Positions 26,804-36,406 of a DNA stretch of 64,000 bases are shown here, in pieces. Numbering within the stretch: position 1 is the first letter of the stretch; every line of letters starts with the position of its first letter. The stretch is taken from assembly GCF_000209655.1 (NCBI RefSeq), contig NC_015458.1, positions 1,364,001-1,428,000 on the forward strand. Direction: 5' to 3'. Origin of the DNA: Pusillimonas sp. T7-7 (GTDB taxonomy: Bacteria > Pseudomonadota > Gammaproteobacteria > Burkholderiales > Burkholderiaceae_B). The translations under genes and the position numbers were made by a program. The notes under the pieces were generated by a model. It saw nothing but the letters and a program-made list of their open reading frames with translations. It made no database searches and was not told the origin of the DNA.

Positions 26804-27044
26804 GTGTCTGTCACCTGCCAGGCAAGGACGTCGCGGTCATGGCTTTGCACACCCTTCTATTACACAAAAGCACATGAAAAATAAATTGTGCGAGAATAAT
26901 AAATGCAATAGAATTGAGAATCGTTCTCAATCAATTTAAAATAATTTGCTACAGGTTGGAAGGAAGACGGCTGAATGCTTGTGTCTTCAAAGCGGCTCTT
27001 TGGTCTTGGCATTCCTTCACTCAAACATCAAAAGAAGGCAGGAA
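26804..27044. other. Spacer before the siderophore receptor gene
   Basis: AT-rich spacer between the tRNA-Val terminator and the TonB receptor start. It holds the Fur box listed separately and presumably the receptor promoter, which I cannot fix to single boxes. No small gene is recognised. Confidence 0.5.
26913..26931 (+). promoter_or_regulatory. Fur box upstream of the siderophore receptor
   Basis: ATTGAGAATCGTTCTCAAT is a perfect palindrome (8-bp arms, TCG centre) and a good match to Fur operators with the GAGAAT/ATTCTC core. A further GAGAATAAT (26892-26900) just upstream resembles an extra half-site. It lies 114 bp before the receptor ATG, predicting repression by Fe-Fur. Confidence 0.8.
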
Positions 27045-29117
27045 ATGACTCACTCATCCATTGCATGGACCATCCTGGCGATAACAAGCGGGATGGCCAT
27101 AATAGCGCCCGCTCGTGCGCAAGAACCTGACACAACATCAACGGCGCAAGCGCTCTCTTCAGTCGAAACGCTCAACACAGTGACCGTGGTGGGAACTGTT
27201 GACGACTTGCAAAGCCTGGATTTTTACGCACCGAACTCCAGCTTTGTGCTGAACCGCGACGAGATCGATGAACAAGGCGCCCGCAAGCTGGACCAGGCCC
27301 TGCATTACGAGGCCGGGGTGCTCAGCGAACCCTTTGGCGCCGATAATAAAGTGGAATGGTTCAAGATTCGTGGCTTTGACGCTTCGATATCGCTGGACGG
27401 CACACCCACCACACCCAACGGATACTTCGTCTGGAAGCCCGAGATATTTGGTGTTGAATCCGTGGAAGTCCTTAAAGGCCCCAATTCCTTGATATTTGGC
27501 GCCTCTGAGGCGGGCGGCGTAGTCAACCTGGTTACCAAGCGTCCCAAAAAGGAAGAGGCCCTGCTGATGCAGGCGGAAGTGGGCCACCCGGACCGCATGG
27601 GCCTGGGTATCGACTACAACGGAATAGCCAATGAAGCCGGCACAGCCTATTACCGTATCGTGGCGCAAGCGCGCAGCGAAGACGGCATGCAGGATGGCAC
27701 CGACATGAAAAGCTATTATCTGGCCCCCAGCTTTACCTTTGATTTCACTCCCCGCACCTCGCTGACGCTGCTGACAAGCATCCAGCATGAAGACGGCACG
27801 CCAACCAATGGCTTCTTGCCTGCCTACGGCACTATTATCGATACGCCTTATGGTTTGATTGATCGGCACATGAATGCGGGCGAGCCTGATTTCGACCGGC
27901 TCAAGCGTACGCAGATTAGCGCCGGGTGGCTGTTCAGTCACGAATTCTCTCCAGCCTGGACCTTCACGCAAAACTATAAGTACTCGCAACTTGATATCGA
28001 TCAGCGCAATGTATTTGCCTATGGCTCCGATGGTGACCGCGAACTCCTTCGTGGTTACACCCTTACCGACGGCGATACCAGAAACCACTATTTCGACAAT
28101 CGTATGAGCGGCAAGCTGCGCTTAAGTGACAATGTCGAACTCTTGCCCACCTTCGGTATCGACTACCTCAGATCAGACACCTCCGGCCTGAACAATGGTT
28201 TTGGCTGGGCGCCGAACCTGGATATGTTCGAACCCGTTTATGGTGCACCATTCACGGCGAACGGCACGCCTTACGAACTTGACACCCGGCAACTGGGTTT
28301 GTATGCGTCTGCCCAGCTGCGTGTAGGCGATCACTGGAATTTCAATGCCGGCATACGCCACGACCGTGCCAAAAGCAGCGGCAACATAAATGGAGGCGAT
28401 ACCAGCTACGACGTAAGCCACAACAGCGTCAACGTCGGCGCCATGTACATCAGCGACTACGGCGTCTCGCCCTACATCGGCTATTCAGAGTCGTTCAAGC
28501 CGGTAGCCGGCGTAGACGGCTACGGCAACAGCTACCGCCCTTACGAAGCCAAGCAGACGGAAGTCGGCGTCAAGCTGGAACCCACTTGGCTGGATGGCGC
28601 TGTGACGATTGCCTACTTCGACATCGAAGAGAAGAACGCACTGATTGCCGACTCGACCAATATCCAGACGCAAAGCGGAAAGCGCAGCAACAAGGGCGTG
28701 GAGCTGCAAGGCGATTTCAACATAACGCCTAATACGGCGATCAAGGTTTCGTACACCCACAACCATTCCCGCCAGGACATCAGCGCCAATGAAACCGTGC
28801 GCACACCGCTGATTCCCAAGCATCAGGCCAGCCTCTGGGTCAGTCACCGTTTCATCCTGCCCAACAGCAATCCGCTGACGGTGGCGGCCGGCTTGCGCTA
28901 TAACGGCTCGACCGAAGATGAGCGCTATTATCCCGGCGAGACCATTCCCAGCCATACCCTGGTCGATTTGATGATGAAATACAAGTTCAACCGCGATTGG
29001 GCCTTGCAGCTCAATGCACGCAACCTCACCGACAAGACCTACGTGTCCGGTTGTGACTTCTATTGCTATTACGGCGGCGGCAGGACGGTCGATCTACAGC
29101 TTCAATACCAGTGGTAG
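27045..29117 (+). CDS. TonB-dependent siderophore receptor
   Basis: 690 residues. A signal peptide ending ARA (about residue 25) is followed by a TonB-box-like ETLNTVTVVG, a plug domain with VEWFKIRGFDAS and VEVLKGPNSLIFGASEAGGVVNLVTKRP, and a 22-strand barrel ending in aromatic Trp (QYQW). It imports a ferric siderophore across the outer membrane. The start was set at ATG 27045 (MTHSSIAWTIL), because it begins a good signal peptide. Fur-type control is supported upstream. The ligand cannot be told; the pattern resembles hydroxamate receptors. Confidence 0.95.
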   Translation: MTHSSIAWTILAITSGMAIIAPARAQEPDTTSTAQALSSVETLNTVTVVGTVDDLQSLDFYAPNSSFVLNRDEIDEQGARKLDQALHYEAGVLSEPFGADNKVEWFKIRGFDASISLDGTPTTPNGYFVWKPEIFGVESVEVLKGPNSLIFGASEAGGVVNLVTKRPKKEEALLMQAEVGHPDRMGLGIDYNGIANEAGTAYYRIVAQARSEDGMQDGTDMKSYYLAPSFTFDFTPRTSLTLLTSIQHEDGTPTNGFLPAYGTIIDTPYGLIDRHMNAGEPDFDRLKRTQISAGWLFSHEFSPAWTFTQNYKYSQLDIDQRNVFAYGSDGDRELLRGYTLTDGDTRNHYFDNRMSGKLRLSDNVELLPTFGIDYLRSDTSGLNNGFGWAPNLDMFEPVYGAPFTANGTPYELDTRQLGLYASAQLRVGDHWNFNAGIRHDRAKSSGNINGGDTSYDVSHNSVNVGAMYISDYGVSPYIGYSESFKPVAGVDGYGNSYRPYEAKQTEVGVKLEPTWLDGAVTIAYFDIEEKNALIADSTNIQTQSGKRSNKGVELQGDFNITPNTAIKVSYTHNHSRQDISANETVRTPLIPKHQASLWVSHRFILPNSNPLTVAAGLRYNGSTEDERYYPGETIPSHTLVDLMMKYKFNRDWALQLNARNLTDKTYVSGCDFYCYYGGGRTVDLQLQYQW

Positions 29118-30406
29118 CAACACCCGAAAAGTGGACGCTGCAAGGCCTGTTCACAGTCGCCTTTCTGGGTATCACCGCCGGCGTTCAAATGAGCGATATG
29201 GGCCTGCAGGCCATATCGCTTTCTGCCATCCAGCAGACCTTTGACGTAAGCGACGCCACCCTGGGCGCACTACAGGGGCTTGCCGGTGTTTTGGTGGGAA
29301 GCGCGCTTGCCATACCGCTTGCGCGGTTTGCTGATCGCTTCTCCCGCAAGCGGGTACTGCTGTGCCTGATCGTGGCATCGACCGCAATGATGATATTGAG
29401 TGCGCTGGCGCCGAATTTCCCCTTGTTCTTCATTGGACGCTCGGCGGTCGGCATCACCGAGTTTGCAATGGTGCCATTGGTGTACTCGATGATTCCCGAC
29501 TTGGCGCCGGAGCGTCATCGCGTGTTGGCCAATCTTAGCTTCGCCGCCCTGATGGCGGCGGGCGCCAGCGGCGGCTTTTACTTTGCGGGCAGTCTTCTTT
29601 CCACGGCTGCCGCCCTGATTCCCCTGCCCATCGAATCATGGCGCAAGGCATTCCTGCTGCTTTCCTGTGCCGGCCTGCCATTGCTGCTGCTCTGTACGCT
29701 GACAGTTAATCCCCCAAGGCATACGAGCTCCGAGACGCTGCCAGCGGATAGTTCACTGAGGTTTTTCCTTAGGCAGCGCTGGCAGGTGATCGGTCTTTTT
29801 GCCGGTACAGCGGGTTGCCTGATTATCGCCGTACAGGCAATCAACCAGTTGATTTCCCTGGCTTTGGAACGCAAATTCGATGCTATCCCGGGCGATATTG
29901 GCCAGGCCATGGGACTCATCGTCTTGATCACAGCAGTGGGGTGTCTGCCTGTTGCTGGCCTGCTTGATCGCATGTTGGCGCCGCGCCTGGGTCGCTCCGT
30001 ACGCCCATTGCTCATGGGTCTCTGTGCATTGATCGCGGCGCCCCTGGTGCTGCTGCTCGCCACCGTGGGGACGCTCAATCATGCCTTTGTCGTCGTAGGG
30101 GCAACGCTATTCGTGGCCAGCACCGCCAATGCCCTGGTTCCCACCATGCTGCAAGATCTCACACCGTCCTTCTTGAGGGCGCGCAGCTTTGCATTATGGA
30201 GTTTTGTTGTCTCGGTATTCGGCGCCGCCGGACCTTTGCTGGCTGGCGCCCTTTCAGACTGGATATTCGACGGACATCTGGTGAACGCAATCACCTTCAC
30301 CGCCATCCCGGCGCTGATCATATCGTCGTTTTGCGCCATCCGGGCATTTTTGCACACCCTCAAGGAACAGCAGCCGGCAAGCAATCCGAACCAGCGAGCT
30401 GCTTAG
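29111..30406 (+). CDS. MFS transporter of the siderophore locus
   Basis: About 431 residues with 12 predicted membrane helices and the MFS loop DRFSRKR after helix 2. The start is uncertain. GTG 29111, overlapping the receptor stop, gives VVATPEKWTLQGLF before helix 1; a TTG at 29063 is the longest alternative. Neither has a clear ribosome site, and translation coupled to the receptor is likely. The position suggests either export of a siderophore (AlcS-like) or uptake of the imported one across the inner membrane. The 3' end overlaps the convergent peptidase gene by 4 bp. Confidence 0.85.
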   Translation: MVATPEKWTLQGLFTVAFLGITAGVQMSDMGLQAISLSAIQQTFDVSDATLGALQGLAGVLVGSALAIPLARFADRFSRKRVLLCLIVASTAMMILSALAPNFPLFFIGRSAVGITEFAMVPLVYSMIPDLAPERHRVLANLSFAALMAAGASGGFYFAGSLLSTAAALIPLPIESWRKAFLLLSCAGLPLLLLCTLTVNPPRHTSSETLPADSSLRFFLRQRWQVIGLFAGTAGCLIIAVQAINQLISLALERKFDAIPGDIGQAMGLIVLITAVGCLPVAGLLDRMLAPRLGRSVRPLLMGLCALIAAPLVLLLATVGTLNHAFVVVGATLFVASTANALVPTMLQDLTPSFLRARSFALWSFVVSVFGAAGPLLAGALSDWIFDGHLVNAITFTAIPALIISSFCAIRAFLHTLKEQQPASNPNQRAA

Positions 30407-32508
30407 GCTGCCGCTGTGGACACGCAATGCCGGGCAAAAGCCCAAAATAGCGCTGCCTGCGAGAACTCGGCGTTTTGGTCGTCACTGCCTTGGTGGCCGC
30501 TATCAGGGTTCAACATCAGCACAGCGGGATTGTCACCCGTGGAATAATGACGAATATTGGCCACGAGCTTTGCCGGCTCCCAGTATGGAACACGGTCGTC
30601 CTTCAGCCCCGCCGTACATAACACGGGCGGGTACGCGGCCTGCTTTATATTTTCGTAAGGCGAAATGCCGGCAATATAGTCATAGGCCTGAGGATCGGAC
30701 AGCGGATCGCCCCAATCGGGACGCAACAGCGGTACCAGCGGGTGATCGGCATCGCTCATGGTATTGAGCATGTCGACAAAAGGAACCTGAGCAATCACGC
30801 CAGCCCATAACTGCGGCTCTATGTTCATGGCACCGCAGACCAGCAGCCCGCCGGCCGAAACACCATGGGCCACGATCTTGCCGGGCGCCGCATAGCCAAT
30901 ATTTTGCAAGTGCCGCGCACAGGCAATGAAATCGGTCATCGAATTACGTTTTTTCTCGCGGCAGCCGTCCTGGTACCAGTGCCGGCCCTTTTCCGTCCCG
31001 CCACGCACATGCGCAATGGCGTATCGAAAACCGCTATCGACCAGCACAGTAGCCGGCAAGGAAAAGCCCGGCTCGTACGATATGCCATAGGCGCCATAGC
31101 CCGTCAGCAATAAGGGCAGCGGCGTATCCGGCCCGGCATCTGCGGGAGACAGCACCGTGATGGGAATGCTGGCTCCATCGCTGGCCCTAGCATGCAAGCG
31201 TTCAAGCCGGTAAGCCTTGGGATCAAAACCGTCCAGGTGCATCTGCCCCGCTACGCTGCACTCCCCACTGGCAAGGCAGATATCAATCCAGCGCGGCGGA
31301 CTGATGGGCGTCTGATGCACGATACGAACTTGCCCGGCATCGTAGGACTGCAAAGGCGCAAGTTCGACAGTGTACGCAGACTCGTCGAAATCGACGATAG
31401 TCTCTTGCCTGTCGGGATACATCAGTACGATGCGATGCAGGCTGTTCACACGTTCCAACCGCAGCAGCGCATCGGCAAAAGGCAGGACGGCAATGATGAA
31501 GGCGCCGGCACGGTGCGGCACCCGTTCCCGGCGCACGGCAAAGCCCTTGGGGTCAAGCTCCAGCAGCTTGCGGTCCGAAGCCCCGTCGGCATCCGTCAAC
31601 ATCAACAGCGCACCATTCCATTCATTGATTTCATACCGAATACCGCGCTGGCGAGGCCGTACAAGCCGTGGTACAGCGGTTTCGGCCCCAGCCGCGATCA
31701 AACGGACCTCGCTCATATCAGGGCCGGCCAGCGTCAGTGCAATGAAGCCGTTGGCCGCCGTACGAGCAACCTGCATGAAGATGGCAGGATCGTGCTCCTC
31801 ATAAACCAGCACTGCCTCGCCTCCCTGAACAGGTGAGCGATACAAGCGGGTCGGACGACTGCACGCATCACGCCAGATCCAGAACAGGTAGCGTGATGAC
31901 GGACAGAACGTGAAACCGCCATAGCCGAAGGCATCGGCCTGCACCACCGTTTGAATCAAGCCGCTGTGCATGTCGAGAATACAAATATGGTGCCTGTCGT
32001 CGCCCCTTACATCTTCCGCCCAAGCGAAGTAGCGATCGTCAATACTGGGCTGATGCCCGGTGGCGCGATAATAGGCGCAGCCACGGGCGCGCTCCGTCTC
32101 GTCGAATAGTTCCTGTGTGGTTCCGTCCGGCGCCACCCGGGTAAAAACCCGATGTGCATGGCCGGCAGGCAGCGTGAAATCATAGCGCCATCCCTTGGAC
32201 GACACAGGCAGGGGTTCGCTGCACCCAGACGTTCTCCGGGTCATCCGCTCGCAGAAGTACTCGGCATCAGTCGCCAACGGATCCAGAATATCCTGCGCAT
32301 ATTGCATTTCGGCCTCCAGATGCCCGCGCAGCCGTGCAGGCAAGAGGTCCATCGTGCGTGAGCCGGATGGCGGAATGAACTTCATCCATGCATAGTGATC
32401 GACTCGCTCGCGCCCCAACTGTTGGATTTCATGATTTTCGCGTGGCGGCGTGGGCGGAGTGGTTTCAGGCCAGAGAGCGGCGGATCGGGACAATGAGGCA
32501 GAAGACAT
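30403..32508 (-). CDS. S9 family oligopeptidase (oligopeptidase B-like)
   Basis: 701 residues. An N-terminal beta-propeller (about 60-410) precedes a C-terminal alpha/beta-hydrolase fold. The catalytic triad is visible: Ser551 in GVSAGG, Asp638 in LKDDRVPYWEP, His672 in DSGHQGS, with spacing like E. coli PtrB (87 and 34 residues). Oligopeptidase B cleaves short peptides after basic residues. No signal peptide is present, so it is cytosolic. The start was set at ATG 32508 (MSSASLSRSAAL). It lies between a siderophore carrier and a FhuF-type reductase, so a siderophore-related substrate is worth testing. Confidence 0.9.
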   Translation of the reverse strand: MSSASLSRSAALWPETTPPTPPRENHEIQQLGRERVDHYAWMKFIPPSGSRTMDLLPARLRGHLEAEMQYAQDILDPLATDAEYFCERMTRRTSGCSEPLPVSSKGWRYDFTLPAGHAHRVFTRVAPDGTTQELFDETERARGCAYYRATGHQPSIDDRYFAWAEDVRGDDRHHICILDMHSGLIQTVVQADAFGYGGFTFCPSSRYLFWIWRDACSRPTRLYRSPVQGGEAVLVYEEHDPAIFMQVARTAANGFIALTLAGPDMSEVRLIAAGAETAVPRLVRPRQRGIRYEINEWNGALLMLTDADGASDRKLLELDPKGFAVRRERVPHRAGAFIIAVLPFADALLRLERVNSLHRIVLMYPDRQETIVDFDESAYTVELAPLQSYDAGQVRIVHQTPISPPRWIDICLASGECSVAGQMHLDGFDPKAYRLERLHARASDGASIPITVLSPADAGPDTPLPLLLTGYGAYGISYEPGFSLPATVLVDSGFRYAIAHVRGGTEKGRHWYQDGCREKKRNSMTDFIACARHLQNIGYAAPGKIVAHGVSAGGLLVCGAMNIEPQLWAGVIAQVPFVDMLNTMSDADHPLVPLLRPDWGDPLSDPQAYDYIAGISPYENIKQAAYPPVLCTAGLKDDRVPYWEPAKLVANIRHYSTGDNPAVLMLNPDSGHQGSDDQNAEFSQAALFWAFARHCVSTAAA

Positions 32509-32618
32509 GGACTTGAACAAGGGGAGCTGAGCTATAACAACCGTAACGCGGCATAAAATATGGACTTCCTCCGGGCAATGTAGCATGGCCCGATGGCAAG
32601 GTCTGGACAACTACGGCA

Positions 32619-33341
32619 TTAGCTTAACCGTGCAAGGCGTTCGGCAAGCGGAATTTTCGGGCAGGTTTCGCATAAAAAGCCATCGTGGCGCTTGTAGACC
32701 AGGCAGCAGATCTTGCGCTCCATGGCAAGATGTTCTTCACCCGCACTATCGCAATATCGAAGAAACCCCGCTGCACCCTGCAGACCTAAAGATTCCAGCC
32801 AGCGCTCACCCCATGCCGCAGCATCCTCTGTGGACCAGTCCGGCCGCAAGGTCATGATGCGCAGCATGGCAGCCGTCACACAGTCGGCCAGCAGCCGGCC
32901 GGCTGCCTTGGGATGCAAATCGATGGTTGACGTACAGGTTTCAAGCAGCATGTTCATGCCGTCTCGCAAAGAACTTGCCGCCGCATTCAAAAGCTCAGCT
33001 TCATTTCCTTCGAGCGGATCATGGTCGGCAATCCGGCAGCCCCATACCATGCAGTCGACGGCACTCTGGCTGATGCATTCCGGCCTTATACCGGCACGGC
33101 CCAGGTGGACACCGGCCAAGGTCAGATAGACCGGTTGCCACACCAGCAGGCCCCAAGTGCGAAAGGCCCAATAGTGCCTGCCGGCCTCGGGATATGCATC
33201 GGCCAGTGACTCAGCCAGCCAGGCCACCTGTTGTGCAGGCGTATGAGCCCAGGCCGTATCGATCTGCGGCACGATGTCCAGTGGCCAGGCAGGCATGAAA
33301 GCCTGCACGCTTCCGGCAAAGTTTTCAAGACGACGGTTCAT
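32619..33341 (-). CDS. FhuF-type siderophore-iron reductase
   Basis: 240 residues. The C-terminus has Cys212, Cys213, Cys224 and Cys227, i.e. CC-x10-C-x2-C, the unusual [2Fe-2S] ligand set of FhuF. FhuF-like proteins reduce ferric hydroxamate siderophores in the cytoplasm or at the inner membrane. The rest is divergent from E. coli FhuF and shorter. It is 110 bp upstream of the peptidase on the same strand, opposite to the receptor and MFS genes, which completes an uptake-and-release set. Confidence 0.85.
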   Translation of the reverse strand: MNRRLENFAGSVQAFMPAWPLDIVPQIDTAWAHTPAQQVAWLAESLADAYPEAGRHYWAFRTWGLLVWQPVYLTLAGVHLGRAGIRPECISQSAVDCMVWGCRIADHDPLEGNEAELLNAAASSLRDGMNMLLETCTSTIDLHPKAAGRLLADCVTAAMLRIMTLRPDWSTEDAAAWGERWLESLGLQGAAGFLRYCDSAGEEHLAMERKICCLVYKRHDGFLCETCPKIPLAERLARLS

Positions 33342-33349
33342 CTGGAGCC

Positions 33350-33370
33350 AGACATGGCGAGCCCATGTCT
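33350..33370 (-). repeat. Hairpin between trpF stop and fhuF-like start
   Basis: AGACATGG (33350-33357) and CCATGTCT (33363-33370) form a perfect 8-bp stem with a 5-nt loop. It overlaps the trpF stop codon and ends 8 nt before the FhuF-like ATG. No U-run follows. It could end trpF mRNA or limit translation of the reductase from read-through RNA. Confidence 0.5.
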
Positions 33371-34052
33371 ATCGATGCATCTGTACCGACGCCACAGCCT
33401 GTACGAACGCGGCAATTTTCTGCGCCGACTTGATGCCGGGAGCGTCTTCCACCCCACTGCTGACATCGACGGCATAGGGCTGCAGGCGCTTCAAGGACTG
33501 AGCTACCGTATCAGCCTTCAGCCCACCTGCCAGCACCATGGGCCGGCTGTCGGGCGCCTGCCGGACGTCGCTCAGAAGTTCAGGATCAAAAGTCAGGCCG
33601 CTGCCACCATAGCCTGCGCTATAGCTGTCGAACAGCCAGGCGCTGGCTGTCGGGTACTGTCTGCAGGCGGCCAAAACCCCTGCCGGAGTATCCAGGCCCC
33701 GCCCGCCGAGTCGAAAGGCGCGCATATGACGCCGCTTGAAGCTTGCGCAGAATTCCGGTGACTCATCACCATGAAACTGCAGCAAATCGGGCTGTACCTG
33801 CTCGATTACCTGATCGACTTCTTTGGCGCTGGCGTTCACAAACAGCGCAACGACATCCACAAAGGCGGGTACGAGCCTGCGCAAGCTTGCAGCCTGTTCA
33901 AGGCTTACCGAGCGTTTGCTGGGCTCGTAAAAAACCAAGCCGACCGCATCGGCGCCCGCAAGCACCGCCGCATCGACGTCTTGCGGGCGGGTCAAGCCGC
34001 AAATTTTGATGCGGGTGCGTTGCTGCATACTTGTGTTGGACGATATAGTCAT
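33369..34052 (-). CDS. trpF: Phosphoribosylanthranilate isomerase
   Basis: 227 residues of the TIM-barrel TrpF family: the catalytic Cys lies in RIKICGLTRPQD (about residue 18) and the catalytic Asp region is AVDVSSGVEDAPGIKS. It isomerises N-(5-phosphoribosyl)anthranilate in tryptophan synthesis. The ATG follows the TRAP permease stop without a gap (TAAATG). trpB and trpA, its usual downstream partners, are absent here, and TRAP genes separate it from truA, so the local trp cluster has been broken. Confidence 0.96.
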   Translation of the reverse strand: MTISSNTSMQQRTRIKICGLTRPQDVDAAVLAGADAVGLVFYEPSKRSVSLEQAASLRRLVPAFVDVVALFVNASAKEVDQVIEQVQPDLLQFHGDESPEFCASFKRRHMRAFRLGGRGLDTPAGVLAACRQYPTASAWLFDSYSAGYGGSGLTFDPELLSDVRQAPDSRPMVLAGGLKADTVAQSLKRLQPYAVDVSSGVEDAPGIKSAQKIAAFVQAVASVQMHR

Positions 34053-35774
34053 TTACTTGAATGCGGCGCCAGGGTCGCCTTGCTGATAGGCCCCTTGATC
34101 GCTGTTTTCCTGCTCGCCAAAGCCGAACCCCCCGGCACCGTAAGAGTCGGAGCCGTAAACGTTTTCGGTGCCAAAAGAGATGGAGTCGGGGTCTATGACT
34201 ACCGCATCATGCTTGTAATGCGTAACCATGCCTGGAAACAGCATGACCGCCGCGACCATAAGCAATTGTATACAGATAAAAGGTATGGAGCCCATATAGA
34301 TCTGCCCCGAGGTGACCTTGGGAATCAGCTTGCCTGTAACCCGGTCGTGGTAGTCGTCCTTGGGAGCCACAGAGCGCAAATAGAACAGGGCAAACCCAAA
34401 GGGCGGGTGCACAAACGACGTTTGCATATTCACCGCCAGGAGCACGCCAAACCAGATTAGGTCTATACCCATTTTTTCGGCGACCGGCCCCAGCAATGGC
34501 ACGATGATGAACGCCAGTTCGAAGAAATCCAGGAAGAAGGCCAGAAAGAAGGTCAACAGGCTGACGACAATCAGAAAGCCCCACTCGCCGCCAGGCAAGC
34601 CCACCAGCAAATGTTCGACCCACAAATCACCATTGACCCCCCGGAAACTCAGGCTGAATACCGTCGACCCCACCAGAATGAACACGACAAAGCATGACAG
34701 CTTGGTGGTTGTATCCATGGCCTGCTTGAGCAGCGCAAGCGAAAAACGGCCCCGTGAAATGGCCATGATCAAGGCGCCGACCGCACCCATGGCCCCGCCT
34801 TCAGTGGGTGTTGCCACACCTATGAAAATGGTGCCCAGTACCAGAAAGATCAGGAACAAAGGCGGAATCATTACAAAGGTGACGCGCTCGGCAATTGGAG
34901 ACAGCAAGCCCAGGCGCAGCACCTTGTTGATCAGGGCGATGACCAGCGCAGTCAGACCCCAGGCCATCAGACTGATGACGACACGCTCGTCCACCGGTAC
35001 TTGAGTATGCTCACTAAAATAATGCTGCGTGGCAAAGTAAGAAACCGTCGAAGCAATAATCGTGAGCACCAGCAAAGATCGCAGGCCTCGGCTGCCATCA
35101 GGCCTGTCGTACACGCGTGCTTCCTTGGGCAGCGCGGGTGCACTGGACGGCTTCAGCACTGCGCACAATACGGCATATGTAATATAAGCGCCGGCCAGCA
35201 GCAGGCCGGGAACCATGGCGCCACGATACATATCGCCAATAGAACGGCCCAACTGGTCAGCCAGAATAATAAGCACCAGCGACGGCGGAATAATTTGCGA
35301 CAAGGTACCCGACGCCGCAATCACGCCAGTAGCCAGGCGCCTGTCGTAGCCGTAGCGCAGCATGATGGGTAGCGAAATAAGCCCCATGGAAATCACTGAA
35401 GCCGACACCACGCCTGTGGTGGCAGCCAGCATCGCACCCACCAGCACAACAGCGATAGCCAGCCCGCCACGTATCGGCCCGAACAACTGCCCTACCGTTT
35501 CAAGCAGATCTTCGGCCATGCCTGATCGTTCAAGAATAAGACCCATGAGCGTAAAGAACGGTACCGCCAACAAGGTGTCGTTGGACACAATGCCAAAGAC
35601 ACGCTGCGGTAAGGCTTGGAACAAAGCCGGCTGCATCAGGTCGAGTTCTATGGCCACCAGACCATACAAAATGCCGGTGGCGGCCAGGGTAAATGCAACG
35701 GGAAAACCCAGCAGCAAAAACACGATCAGGTTGAAAAACATGATCGGAGCAAGGTTGTCGATTAAAAACTCCAT
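34053..35774 (-). CDS. TRAP transporter large permease (DctM type)
   Basis: 573 residues with 12 or more membrane helices and the DctM fold, including FFTLMGLILERSGMAEDLLE and PPFGFALFYLRSVAP. TRAP permeases drive sodium- or proton-coupled uptake of organic acids delivered by a periplasmic DctP protein. The protein is longer than typical DctM (about 425-430): it has an extra central membrane block and a Gly/Tyr/Ser-rich C-terminal tail of about 45 residues. Its start lies 2 bp after the small-subunit stop. No binding-protein gene is in the window. Confidence 0.92.
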   Translation of the reverse strand: MEFLIDNLAPIMFFNLIVFLLLGFPVAFTLAATGILYGLVAIELDLMQPALFQALPQRVFGIVSNDTLLAVPFFTLMGLILERSGMAEDLLETVGQLFGPIRGGLAIAVVLVGAMLAATTGVVSASVISMGLISLPIMLRYGYDRRLATGVIAASGTLSQIIPPSLVLIILADQLGRSIGDMYRGAMVPGLLLAGAYITYAVLCAVLKPSSAPALPKEARVYDRPDGSRGLRSLLVLTIIASTVSYFATQHYFSEHTQVPVDERVVISLMAWGLTALVIALINKVLRLGLLSPIAERVTFVMIPPLFLIFLVLGTIFIGVATPTEGGAMGAVGALIMAISRGRFSLALLKQAMDTTTKLSCFVVFILVGSTVFSLSFRGVNGDLWVEHLLVGLPGGEWGFLIVVSLLTFFLAFFLDFFELAFIIVPLLGPVAEKMGIDLIWFGVLLAVNMQTSFVHPPFGFALFYLRSVAPKDDYHDRVTGKLIPKVTSGQIYMGSIPFICIQLLMVAAVMLFPGMVTHYKHDAVVIDPDSISFGTENVYGSDSYGAGGFGFGEQENSDQGAYQQGDPGAAFK

Positions 35775-35776
35775 GA

Positions 35777-36406
35777 TTAGCGGCCCTTGCCTGTTTCCGT
35801 AGTGTTGACTGACTGCTGCGCGTCAAGCTTCGCTTGAGCGAGAATTTCTTCTGCAAGTTCTTCTTCGGCGGTCTTTCCGACCGGCCTGGCCAGCGGATCG
35901 GGACAATCGCCCCGCAAATAGCCTATGCATTTGATCAGCTGCGAAAAACCGGCAAGAATCAGCAGGGCAAAACCAACCGGGATCAGCAGCTTGGCCGGCC
36001 AGCGTATCAACCCCCCCGTATTGGACGAAAGCTCATGCAAAATGAAGGATTCATAGAAGAACGGCAGCGACAACCAGAAAATCAGCACGCAAGCAGGCAA
36101 CAGGAAAAAAATGATCCCGAAGATTTCTATATAAATCTGCGCACGTCGCGTGAACCTTTGAGCCAGGGCATCGACTCGTACATGTTCGTTGCGTAAAAAG
36201 GTGTAGCCCGCCGCCAAAAGAAAAATGGCGCCGAACAAATACCACTGCAGCTCAAGCCAGGCATTGGAGCTGACGCTAAACACCTTGCGCACGACTGCGT
36301 TAGTGGCGCTGACGAGGACAACTACAAGCGTCAGCCAAATGACGATTTTGCCAACTCTGATATTAATGTTGTCGATAATGTTGGCTATAGACAGAAATAG
36401 TTTCAT
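35777..36406 (-). CDS. TRAP transporter small permease (DctQ type)
   Basis: 209 residues with four membrane helices (about 18-40, 52-70, 90-112, 135-157) and the DctQ marks LELQWYLFGAIFLLAAGYTFLRNEHVRVD. The C-terminal cytoplasmic extension is rich in Glu, Ala and Lys. The start was set at ATG 36406 (MKLFLSIANII); the longer frame has an unrelated basic stretch. It is the first gene of dctQ-dctM-trpF. The type with this HVRVD motif belongs to large-subunit TRAP systems that often move aromatic or chlorinated acids, a weak inference. Confidence 0.9.
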   Translation of the reverse strand: MKLFLSIANIIDNINIRVGKIVIWLTLVVVLVSATNAVVRKVFSVSSNAWLELQWYLFGAIFLLAAGYTFLRNEHVRVDALAQRFTRRAQIYIEIFGIIFFLLPACVLIFWLSLPFFYESFILHELSSNTGGLIRWPAKLLIPVGFALLILAGFSQLIKCIGYLRGDCPDPLARPVGKTAEEELAEEILAQAKLDAQQSVNTTETGKGR

